NCBI GenBank assembly: GCA_041687475.1
Contig: JAWLBW010000032.1
Coordinates: 1-23,050 of the forward strand
Length of the DNA stretch: 23,050 bases
From: JAWLBW01 sp041687475
GTDB taxonomy: Bacteria; J088; JAWLBW01
Reading direction: 5' to 3'
How positions within the stretch are numbered: position 1 is the stretch's first letter; each line of letters opens with the position of its first letter. The notes below the pieces were generated by a model, which ran no database searches, was not told the origin of the DNA, and saw only the letters and a program-made list of their open reading frames with translations. Below are positions 15,626 to 22,901 of the stretch, piece by piece. Both the position numbers and the translations under genes were made by a program.

Positions 15626-18600
15626 ATGAGGAAGAGTGCTTGGGCAAGGTTGGCGATGGCCGCCGTTCTGACGGCGGTAACCGGCTGTACGGCCGAAACC
15701 GACGACCCCACGCAGGACGTCTGCGTGCTCAACCCTTTCGCGCCCGAGTGCGTCGGCGCCGACACCTGCAACAATACGCCCCGCATCGTTCGTACCGAGT
15801 TCGACCCCAAGGCCGGTCGCGTACCCTTCGATGTAACCTTCAACGTCACCGGCGAAGACGACGATCTCTTCGCCGATTGCGCCGAGGAACTCAGCTATCA
15901 TTGGGATTTCAACGGCGACGGTGTCGAAGACAGGGTCACCCGCACGGGTGAGCGGGTGGTGCACACCTATGAAGCCGCCGCGCCCGAACCCTACAAGGTT
16001 ACCATCTGGGTAACCGACAAAAACGGCAACCGTTCGCCCGAAACCGTCAAGTATGTGACGGCCGTCGAAAACAAACCGCCGATCATTACCAGGTTTTCGG
16101 CCTCGCCTTCGTCGGGCATGCTTTCGAAGAACGAAGACGGCGACTATGTTTTCGCCACGGTCCTGAACTGGTCGGCTTACGACCCCGACGCCAACAAGGG
16201 AATCAAGCGCGTCGAACTCGACATGGGCGACGGTTCGGCGCCCATCGACGTAGACCCTGCCAAGGCCGCCTACGTTTATACCTACACGCAGGGCGGCACC
16301 TTCACCGCCCGCCTGAAGGTCTGGGATCAATACGAGGCATCGGTCGATACCAGCATCACCATTTCGGTATCGGTGCCCATCGTGCCGTCGAGCAAGCTCA
16401 TCACGGGGGGAAGCAGCTGGGGCCTGGCCTTCCATCATGGACCGGGCGGTGCCTGGGTCGACGAAAACGGCGAAGCGATCGAAATCGCCTATGTTGCCGA
16501 CGGCCCCATCAGCCTGAAGACCATTGCCTACCCTGCGACGGCTTTCGAGGAAGGCGCGTTGGGCCTTTCTTCACCGGCCCGTCTGATTGGCGTTGCCGAC
16601 CCGGTTCCGGGCGGAAGCAAAACCATGCGTGAGATCGACACGTATAACGACCTGGTGGCCGTGGGCGGTAAGGGCGGCCTACAGTTGTTCAACGTCAACA
16701 CCGACTCGTCGCTTGCCTGCGGCGAAGAGCAGTCGGCCGGCTGCTTTCCGGGTACGCCCACGGCGCCGGTGGCCGTTTGCTCGCCCACGGTGAACAGCCC
16801 GAATCATATCGGCCGCAGAGTGAGCGGCGTGAAGTTCGTCGAACGCACCGACGGACAACCGTATCTCATTGCCTCGATTGACGAGGGGGTGGGCGATTTT
16901 CAGGCGCTCTACGCCTTACCGGTAACGGGCGCCCTGAACCCGGCCGGTTATGCCAGGCCGAACACGACCGACTCTTCGGTTCGCTGCTGGGACGTCGCGG
17001 GTGTTTCGCAGAGCCCGTTTCCCAGCAAGGTGGCCACCTTCAGCTCGGACATGGCCGTCGATGAAAACGGCTATGCCTGGCTCTCCATTAACCAGAACAG
17101 CCAGGGGCTCGGGCTCTATCGCCTGCGTGACTGGCTTGACCAGTGCCCACCGAGCCCTGCCGGTTGCGCTGCTTCTCTGCAGTCGGTCTCGACGAATTCC
17201 CTCGGCATTTCGGGCACCGGTCACCATGTGGGCGTGACGAAATCGCGGCCCATTACCGCCGATCTGACGTTCGAAAGCGGCCCCCAGGGCGCAACCTGCG
17301 AGGAAGCCCCCGCGCTGCAAGGCGTGACCTTCACGCTCGATATGGCGACGGACCTGCCCGCGGCGGTTACCACGGTCGCTGTCACGCTGGGCGATGCCAC
17401 CCTCGACAACAACCAGGGGCGCGGCTATGCGGTGGTGGCTACGTCTTCGGGTACGGTTGTGCTCGAGGGGCTGCCCTATTCCGACCCCGTTTCGTGGGCC
17501 GGGCTGACGCCTTTCGAAGGTGGAAGCACCTTCACCCTCGAGACGCCGGCGCTCAAGCAGGTAAACCTGAAAACGCAGACGCCCATTCTGCCCGGCAACC
17601 GTGTTGCCGTTCGCTCGATGCTGGGCGACGACAACGGCGACGGTTCGGGTTATGCGGTGGTTGCCAACGAGGGCAACGACACGGTGCTCGACACGCTGCC
17701 GCTCGGTCGCGAGTGGCTGGGCGAAAGCGGGGTGCAGATCGTTACCACCCACCTCTCGTGGGCACGCCTGCCGGCCTATCCGGGTTCTCCCACGCTGAAC
17801 CCGGTATCGTTCAGCGGTGCACATGCCGGCGCCATGGCCCGCAACAACCGGTGCTGGAACGTGGTGAACGCCTACGAAGAGGTCGGTACGCTGGCCGGAA
17901 CGCCGGTAACGGTCGACTTCACTACCGCGCCGCTCGCCGTAGTCGGGGTTTCGACCATCGGTACCGGATTCAACGGCTTTCATATCATCGACGCCCTGAC
18001 CCCGACGAAGCCACGCCGCATCGCGAGTTTCGCAAGCGAATCCAAGAGTTCGGATTTCCGGCTGGATCGCGAAAAGATGTTCCTGCTCGGCAAAACGACG
18101 ACAGTGGTCGACCTGCGTGATCCGTATCTGGCCAAGCAGGCCCACGACGCCGCCCTGGCTAACAGCGGCTTCAACACGTTCGCCCACGAAGGCGATCGTC
18201 TGCCGCCGACCGATGTCATGCGTGATATCGTCGTCAGGAGACCCGCCAGTATACCCGATGCCGACAACTCCGACGGTATTGCGCTCATCGCCAACGGCTT
18301 CCGCGGCTTGACCGCCGTTTATCTCGACAAGGCACGGCAGCTCGACAAGAGTCTTACGAGCACCTGCCTGGGTACGCCTCCGGAGTCTACCCGTGCCGGG
18401 CTTGACAGCCCCTGCATGAAGGCCATGTTGCCCGGTCTGCAGCTGGCGCACGAGGGTACCCCCAACGACATTCAGGTTGTCGACGGTCGTTATGCGCTGA
18501 TAGCCCAGGGGTACGGGGGCGTGGCCATGTACGACATGACCGAGATGATCGCCGGTCGCCAGGCCAGGTTTCTTACCCACATTCCCACTTCTGGCAACCC

Positions 18601-19552
18601 GAAAGCCGTCAGGGTAACGCGCGACGCGGTAGGCGAGCCCGAGTGGATCTTCATTGCCGACTCGACCTCGGTGTACCGGGTTCCCTATACCGACCCGACG
18701 GCCATGCCTTCGTTTTACGGGGTGCCCGGCAAACAGGGGCATGGTTGCTTGAGCGTGCTCGGCGATACGGTGTATGCCTGCTGGGGCGATGGGAAAACCA
18801 TTGCCTACGGCACGCCCGAAGATTTCCCCACCTTTGAGGGCTACATCAACATTTACGATTCACTGCAGACCGATAAGTGCGTGGTCGACGAAAGCAGGGC
18901 GCAGGCCTTTGTGGTCGAAGAATTGTTTGCCGAGGAAATCGCCGGTCGTCGCTGGTTGATGGCCGACACCGACCAGGGCAACATGATTCTCGAGCTTGAC
19001 GAGGTCAGCGGCGACGCCTGCTTCTTCCCGGCCACGGTCTTCAACTATCACGGGCGCACGTTGGCCTACAATCGGCTGCCCGCGAGAGACCTGGTAAGGC
19101 GCCTTTATGCCGGCGGTCCCCGTGAAATCGCCGCCTTCGATCTCGACAGCCTGGCAGAAGAAGCAGCCACGCAGGAAAATTTCAGCATGCGTCTGCCGCC
19201 GCTTCTCAGTACGCTTCGGCTGCCCACACCCAGCCCGCTGCCCGATATTACGCATACCACCGTAACCATTCGCGACATGCAGGCGGTTGGGCCGTACATC
19301 TTCGCGTCTACGGGCGAAATGGGGGCCTGGGTCATTGACGCGACCAATCCCTCGCAGCTCGAACTCATCGGCCGTACCAAGCTTTTCGGTACAAGTCTGT
19401 ACAGCATCAGTGCGCAGACGATGAATGCGATGGCGAAGTACGACAACGGCAGCTGGACGTACTACACCCTCGTGTCCGACCTCAACGCCGGCGGCACCGA
19501 TATCGGCGGCATTGCCCTACTACGTTACATGGGCCTCGAGGCGCCGGAATAA
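15626..19552 (+). CDS. Large PKD-domain lipoprotein with propeller-like C-terminal region
   Basis: This 1308-residue surface lipoprotein is of unknown function. The signal peptide MRKSAWARLAMAAVLTAVTGC carries a lipobox with Cys21. Two PKD-type beta-sandwich domains follow, at about 52-145 (YHWDFNGDGVEDR, HTYEAAAPEPYKVTIWV) and 150-250 (DMGDGSAPIDVD, YTYTQGGTFTARLKVWD). The rest is a long region with LVIVD-like strands, such as YNDLVAVGGKGGLQLFNVN, YALIAQGYGGVAMYDM and GPYIFASTGEMGAWVID, so a propeller or pair of propellers is likely. A middle insert (about 540-800) lacks clear repeats. ATG 15626 is chosen because GGAGG lies five bases upstream and it yields a proper lipoprotein signal; the frame is open to 15602. 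The protein is probably displayed outside together with the two upstream exported proteins. Confidence 0.85.
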   Translation: MRKSAWARLAMAAVLTAVTGCTAETDDPTQDVCVLNPFAPECVGADTCNNTPRIVRTEFDPKAGRVPFDVTFNVTGEDDDLFADCAEELSYHWDFNGDGVEDRVTRTGERVVHTYEAAAPEPYKVTIWVTDKNGNRSPETVKYVTAVENKPPIITRFSASPSSGMLSKNEDGDYVFATVLNWSAYDPDANKGIKRVELDMGDGSAPIDVDPAKAAYVYTYTQGGTFTARLKVWDQYEASVDTSITISVSVPIVPSSKLITGGSSWGLAFHHGPGGAWVDENGEAIEIAYVADGPISLKTIAYPATAFEEGALGLSSPARLIGVADPVPGGSKTMREIDTYNDLVAVGGKGGLQLFNVNTDSSLACGEEQSAGCFPGTPTAPVAVCSPTVNSPNHIGRRVSGVKFVERTDGQPYLIASIDEGVGDFQALYALPVTGALNPAGYARPNTTDSSVRCWDVAGVSQSPFPSKVATFSSDMAVDENGYAWLSINQNSQGLGLYRLRDWLDQCPPSPAGCAASLQSVSTNSLGISGTGHHVGVTKSRPITADLTFESGPQGATCEEAPALQGVTFTLDMATDLPAAVTTVAVTLGDATLDNNQGRGYAVVATSSGTVVLEGLPYSDPVSWAGLTPFEGGSTFTLETPALKQVNLKTQTPILPGNRVAVRSMLGDDNGDGSGYAVVANEGNDTVLDTLPLGREWLGESGVQIVTTHLSWARLPAYPGSPTLNPVSFSGAHAGAMARNNRCWNVVNAYEEVGTLAGTPVTVDFTTAPLAVVGVSTIGTGFNGFHIIDALTPTKPRRIASFASESKSSDFRLDREKMFLLGKTTTVVDLRDPYLAKQAHDAALANSGFNTFAHEGDRLPPTDVMRDIVVRRPASIPDADNSDGIALIANGFRGLTAVYLDKARQLDKSLTSTCLGTPPESTRAGLDSPCMKAMLPGLQLAHEGTPNDIQVVDGRYALIAQGYGGVAMYDMTEMIAGRQARFLTHIPTSGNPKAVRVTRDAVGEPEWIFIADSTSVYRVPYTDPTAMPSFYGVPGKQGHGCLSVLGDTVYACWGDGKTIAYGTPEDFPTFEGYINIYDSLQTDKCVVDESRAQAFVVEELFAEEIAGRRWLMADTDQGNMILELDEVSGDACFFPATVFNYHGRTLAYNRLPARDLVRRLYAGGPREIAAFDLDSLAEEAATQENFSMRLPPLLSTLRLPTPSPLPDITHTTVTIRDMQAVGPYIFASTGEMGAWVIDATNPSQLELIGRTKLFGTSLYSISAQTMNAMAKYDNGSWTYYTLVSDLNAGGTDIGGIALLRYMGLEAPE

Positions 19553-19568
19553 ATCGCCTGATATTGAA

Positions 19569-19596
19569 GGGGGCCGTCGAACGCGGCCCCTCTTTT
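19569..19596 (+). terminator. Rho-independent terminator of the PKD lipoprotein gene
   Basis: A GGGGCCG/CGGCCCC stem with a 7-base loop is followed by TCTTTT, 16 bases after the stop codon. Confidence 0.9.
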
Positions 19597-19652
19597 CACT
19601 TCACATCAGGTAAGTAACAGCGCCTCCGGCCCCAACCGTTGTCGTGAACGGA

Positions 19653-19701
19653 ACCTCTCACCTCTCACCTCTCACCAATTACCTATCACCTCTCACGTAT
19701 C
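19653..19701. repeat. Heptad tandem array, ACCTCTC family, directly upstream of acpS
   Basis: Seven consecutive 7-base units: ACCTCTC four times, with ACCAATT, ACCTATC and ACGTATC as variants. A degenerate eighth unit follows. The array ends 15 bases before the acpS ATG and occupies the region where a promoter and ribosome site would normally be. It is the reverse complement of the GTGANAR arrays at 8634 and 9025. Confidence 0.92.
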
Positions 19702-19716
19702 ACCCCGTTTGCCCAC

Positions 19717-20088
19717 ATGATTGTCGGAACCGGCATCGACATCATTCGCATTTCGCGCGTGAGGCAAACGCTCGCGCGGTACGGCGATCGCTTTCTTGCG
19801 CGGGTCTTTACCGAGAACGAGCGCGCATATTGCCTGCGCAAGGCCGACCCGTTGCCGTCGTTGGCCGCCCGTTTCGCCGCCAAGGAAGCGGCGTTCAAAG
19901 CCCTGGGGGGAACAAGGCGACCCTACTGGCGCGATATGGAGGTGGTAAACCAACCCGGTGGTCGCCCCGAGCTGCGACTGCACGGCGTCATGGCCGAACG
20001 GCACCCCGCCACCCACCTGCACTGCTCGCTGACCCACGACGGCGACACGGCCATGGCCCACGTCATCGCTGAACAGCTCGAATCCTGA
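19717..20088 (+). CDS. acpS: Holo-[acyl-carrier-protein] synthase
   Basis: AcpS transfers the 4'-phosphopantetheine arm of CoA to apo-ACP, activating fatty-acid synthesis. The 123-residue length is standard. The N-terminal GTGIDIIRISRV carries the Mg-binding Asp8, and RFAAKEAAFKAL (52-63) carries Glu57 and the CoA-binding lysines. HCSLTHDGDTAMAHV is the typical C-terminal SxSH-like strand. ATG 19717 gives the canonical MIVGTGIDI start. No Shine-Dalgarno sequence is visible, and the heptad array ends only 15 bases upstream. It is the first member of the acpS-nnr-tsaE group, which is adjacent in many bacterial genomes; here 384 non-coding bases separate it from nnr. Confidence 0.96.
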   Translation: MIVGTGIDIIRISRVRQTLARYGDRFLARVFTENERAYCLRKADPLPSLAARFAAKEAAFKALGGTRRPYWRDMEVVNQPGGRPELRLHGVMAERHPATHLHCSLTHDGDTAMAHVIAEQLES

Positions 20089-20167
20089 ATCTTCATCCAT
20101 CACATCTTCGAGCTCGCAAGAAAGTTTCCGTCTCGAGTCGCGTCGCCGAGCAGGGCGAGGCCGATAC

Positions 20168-20192
20168 TTCGCCTTCGTTCAGCACAGGCTCT
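20168..20192 (-). repeat. Possible inverted relative of the 28-nt GGAGCCTG module
   Basis: On the minus strand this stretch reads GAGCCTGTGCTGAACGAAGG and continues GCGAAG. It resembles the modules at 8705-8732, 9096-9123 and 22617-22644 (AGCCTG, a GA-rich middle, AAGG end). The match is partial. The rest of the 20089-20329 spacer shows no gene or other recognised element. Confidence 0.4.
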
Positions 20193-20329
20193 GAGAGGCG
20201 CACGTCGGTCACGGGCACAAGTGTTGAGCGGTCTCGGCACGTTCATCCCGTTGTTCTTCGTTACGTCTGGCTTGTCATGCCCATCTCGTCGTCCGTGGCG
20301 CCCTGCGCCACCGGCGACTCGATGTGGAA

Positions 20330-20401
20330 GTCTGCCGGTCTGACAGTCTGCCAGTCTGAAGGTCTGCCAGTCTGAAGGTCTGAAAGTCTGAACGTCTGCC
20401 C
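20330..20401. repeat. Octad tandem array, GTCTG plus three variable bases
   Basis: Exactly nine consecutive 8-base units (72 bases), each an invariant GTCTG followed by a variable triplet: CCG, ACA, CCA, AAG, CCA, AAG, AAA, AAC, CCC. The first two variable positions are only A or C, and no T occurs at any variable position. It lies 71 bases before nnr and is the only array in the window with an 8-base period. Confidence 0.95.
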
Positions 20402-20472
20402 GTAAGCCCGCCGGCCGTCCAAACCGTCGCACCGTACTGCACGGCAGCCACCGTTCGCGGTAAGATAAGGAC

Positions 20473-21996
20473 ATGCGACTTGCGCTTCGTGACGAGATTC
20501 GTTCGCTGGAAAAAGAACTCATGCGCGATGGGGGCTTTCCCTCCGTTGCCCTCATGGAAACGGCGGGGCGCGGCCTGGCCGCCGATATCATCGCCACTTT
20601 CGGGGCTACGCACCGGGCGGCGCGCATCGTATGCGGGCGCGGCAACAACGGGGGCGACGGTTTTGTCGTGGCCCGGTACCTGCGCGAGGCCGGGTGGGCG
20701 GTTCGGGTGCACGTGATCGGCCTGGGCGACGAACTGACGCCCGAGGCCACGGTCAACGCCCGGTTGTATCGGTGGTGCGGGGGGCGGTTCGACGAGTTTC
20801 CCGACGGCGCCATTCCTCCTTCGCTGCACGGCGAGGTGCAGATCGACGCCATTCTGGGAACCGGTCTCGACCGGCCCCTGGCCGGTCCTTATGCCGAGGC
20901 CGTCGAGCACCTGAATGAGGCGGCGGCGACGCACTGTCCGGTTTACGCCGTCGACATTCCGACCGGGCTCGACGCCGACACCGGCGGGGTATTGGGCACG
21001 GCGGTCAAGGCCGGTGCCACGGGCACGTTGGGGCTGGGAAAGCCGGGCCTGTACGTGACGCCGGGCATCGACTACGCGGGTCGTGTTCACGTGATCGACA
21101 TCGGCATTCCCGAGCGGTCGTCGGCGCGATGGGCCCGCACGGCGGCCTTTCTCGACGACGGCGAACCGATTCTGGCGTTGACGCCGCGGCCGTTCGCCAG
21201 TCACAAAGGTCATTTCGGGCACGTGCTGGTCTTTGCCGGCGGACCGGGCAAGGTCGGCGCCGCCGATCTGGCCTGCCGGGGGGCCGTTCGCGGCGGCGCA
21301 GGGCTCGTGACGCTGTCGGCGCCCGTGGGTACGCAGGCATCGTGGCCCGAGGTCATGCACGAACCCCTCGATGGGTGGAGCGCGCAGGCCTGGAACGAAG
21401 GCTTGCTGCAACGCAAGCAGGCCGTGGTGTTCGGTCCGGGCATCGGTACGTCCGACGGTGCGCGTGACTTTCTCGAACAGGTGGCGAAGACCGACCGACC
21501 GTTGGTACTCGATGCCGACGGGTTGAATCTGCTGGCGCGCAATCAGCACCTGCTTGCCGGGCGGCAGGCGCCCACGGTGCTCACGCCCCATCCGGCCGAG
21601 GCGGCCAGGCTGCTCGGTTCCGATACCGAAATCGTGCAGGCCAACCGGCCCGCGGCGGCCGTGAACCTGGCCCGCCAGTACGGCGCGGTTACCGTGCTCA
21701 AGGGGGCGCGTTCGCTGATAGCCATGCCCGACGGGCGGTATTGGATTAACGGGTCGGGCTCGCCGGCATTGGCGGCCGGCGGCATGGGCGATGTGCTGAG
21801 CGGTATCGTGGCCGCGCTTCTCGCGAGGGGCAAGAGCGTCGAAAAGGCCGCCTGCATGGCCGTGTTCGCGCACGGGCGCGCGGGCGAACGGCTCGAGGGC
21901 CGCGCTGGCGGTGTACGGGCGTCGGAGGTGGCAGACGCGCTTCCCCCCGAATTGGAGAAGCTGTTGGGAGCGCCCCCCCTGCCCGATGAGCAGTAA
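20473..21996 (+). CDS. nnr: Bifunctional NAD(P)H-hydrate epimerase / ADP-dependent NAD(P)H-hydrate dehydratase
   Basis: Nnr repairs hydrated NAD(P)H. The N-terminal domain epimerises R- and S-NAD(P)HX and the C-terminal domain dehydrates S-NADHX using ADP. The 507-residue length fits the fused bacterial form. The epimerase domain (about 1-215) shows CGRGNNGGDGFVVARYL (54-70), DAILGTGLDRPLAGPY and YAVDIPTGLDADTGG. The ribokinase-like dehydratase domain (about 230-500) shows SHKGHFGHVLVFAGG, VFGPGIGT, LVLDADGLNLL, VLTPHPAEAARLLG, and the anion-hole motif LAAGGMGDVLSGI with the catalytic Asp near 440. ATG 20473 has AAGG just upstream. It is followed 58 bases later by tsaE, probably on the same transcript. 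Confidence 0.96.
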   Translation: MRLALRDEIRSLEKELMRDGGFPSVALMETAGRGLAADIIATFGATHRAARIVCGRGNNGGDGFVVARYLREAGWAVRVHVIGLGDELTPEATVNARLYRWCGGRFDEFPDGAIPPSLHGEVQIDAILGTGLDRPLAGPYAEAVEHLNEAAATHCPVYAVDIPTGLDADTGGVLGTAVKAGATGTLGLGKPGLYVTPGIDYAGRVHVIDIGIPERSSARWARTAAFLDDGEPILALTPRPFASHKGHFGHVLVFAGGPGKVGAADLACRGAVRGGAGLVTLSAPVGTQASWPEVMHEPLDGWSAQAWNEGLLQRKQAVVFGPGIGTSDGARDFLEQVAKTDRPLVLDADGLNLLARNQHLLAGRQAPTVLTPHPAEAARLLGSDTEIVQANRPAAAVNLARQYGAVTVLKGARSLIAMPDGRYWINGSGSPALAAGGMGDVLSGIVAALLARGKSVEKAACMAVFAHGRAGERLEGRAGGVRASEVADALPPELEKLLGAPPLPDEQ

Positions 21997-22054
21997 CGCC
22001 GCAACGTGGGGCAACGCCACCTTCCACCCGAATTTTTTCTGAGTCGAGTCCGTT

Positions 22055-22504
22055 ATGAATCGTTTTGTACCCGATGCCGCCGCGCTGGAGGAGCTGGGGC
22101 GAACGCTCGGTCGCCTTGCCCGTGCCGGCGACGCCGTCGCGCTTATCGGACCGTTGGGGGCAGGCAAGACCACGTTGGTGCAGGGCATGGCCGAGGGCCT
22201 TGGTGTCGATGAAGAGGTAACCAGCCCGACCTTTGCGTTGATGAACGTGTACGACGGGCGCCTGCCCGTGTACCACCTTGACGTATACCGCCTTGACGAC
22301 GACAGCCGGCTGCAGATGCTGGGCTATGAGGCCGAGCTGGCCGATGCCGGGGTCACGTTGGTCGAGTGGGCCGACAAGGTCTGGCCCTTCTGGACCAGGG
22401 ACGTGCTGCGTATCGAGCTGCAGCCCGAGGGCGAGGGGCGAAGGCTTACCGCAACCGCCGGCGGCTCGCGCAGCCGTGCGTTGCTGGAACAACTGGACGT
22501 GTAG
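22055..22504 (+). CDS. tsaE: tRNA threonylcarbamoyladenosine biosynthesis ATPase TsaE
   Basis: TsaE is the ATPase that works with TsaB and TsaD to form t6A37 in tRNAs reading ANN codons. The 149-residue length is typical. The Walker A motif GPLGAGKTT (32-40, Lys38), the TSPTF switch (56-60), HLDVYRL (74-80) with the conserved Asp, and VEWAD (103-107) are all present. It lies after nnr, the usual gene order. The stop codon TAG (22502-22504) sits inside CGTGTAGCA (22498-22506), which matches the start of the 22-nt linker that precedes heptad arrays elsewhere. The repeat cassette therefore begins within the last codons of this gene. Confidence 0.96.
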   Translation: MNRFVPDAAALEELGRTLGRLARAGDAVALIGPLGAGKTTLVQGMAEGLGVDEEVTSPTFALMNVYDGRLPVYHLDVYRLDDDSRLQMLGYEAELADAGVTLVEWADKVWPFWTRDVLRIELQPEGEGRRLTATAGGSRSRALLEQLDV

Positions 22505-22510
22505 CAGGGC

Positions 22511-22538
22511 AGACGTCGGACGTCGGACGTCGGACGGA
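22511..22538. repeat. Heptad array GGACGTC, first copy
   Basis: Four 7-base units (AGACGTC, GGACGTC twice, GGACGGA) lie six bases after the tsaE stop. The same family recurs at 22680-22695 and 22972-22992. Shadow open frames in this spacer are translations of the repeats. Confidence 0.9.
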
Positions 22539-22550
22539 TAGGGGCCGTTA

Positions 22551-22578
22551 GGCATCGGGCATTGGCAAGCGGGCATTC
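22551..22578. repeat. Heptad array GGCATYG, first copy
   Basis: Four 7-base units (GGCATCG, GGCATTG, GCAAGCG, GGCATTC) follow the GGACGTC array by 12 bases. The same order of the two arrays recurs at 22972-23032, where the third and fourth units differ (GCAATCG, GGCATTG). Confidence 0.85.
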
Positions 22579-22616
22579 CGGGGCGCAAGACGCGGCCCCC
22601 TCTGCGTCTTTGTGCC

Positions 22617-22644
22617 GGAGCCTGCCCTGAGCTTGGGCGAAGGG
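22617..22644. repeat. 28-nt GGAGCCTG module with internal GCCC/GGGC hairpin
   Basis: This unit lies between TTTGTGCC and TGTATCCCC, which at 22909-22930 are joined by only TCCG. It therefore appears to be an inserted or swapped block. Related 28-nt blocks are at 8705-8732 and 9096-9123. Confidence 0.7.
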
Positions 22645-22656
22645 TGTATCCCCTTC

Positions 22657-22695
22657 CGTGTAGCATGATTGCACGGGGCAGACGTCGGACGTCGG
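22657..22695. repeat. 22-nt linker plus GGACGTC heptad array
   Basis: The linker (22657-22678, starting CGTGTAGCATG and ending GCACGGGG) is followed at once by AGACGTC, GGACGTC and GG. The array then stops, and 22696-22890 is sequence that matches nothing else in the window and has no recognised gene. Confidence 0.85.
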
Positions 22696-22901
22696 CCTGG
22701 CCGATCCCACTTCCTCCCCCTCCGACCGGCTCAGCATTGCCGCACGATCTCCCCCTCCTTTCTCCATACGCACGCGCAGTCGTCGCAGGGTTTCCGAACG
22801 CTATCGGAAGTGCGGCGCGGGTTGGAGACGGAGGGGGCAAGGTTCCACATAAATCAGAGACATTAGGAAGGGCGGCAACCGGCGGATTCGAGTAACGCCC
22901 C

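Noticed and set aside
20330..20401. CRISPR-like array
   Set aside because: Units are only 8 bases with 3-base variable parts, far below CRISPR repeat and spacer lengths, and no cas genes are present.
20275..22188. 637-codon minus-strand open frame opposite nnr
   Set aside because: nnr is unmistakable on the plus strand; the antisense frame is Arg/Pro-rich and runs into the GTCTG array.
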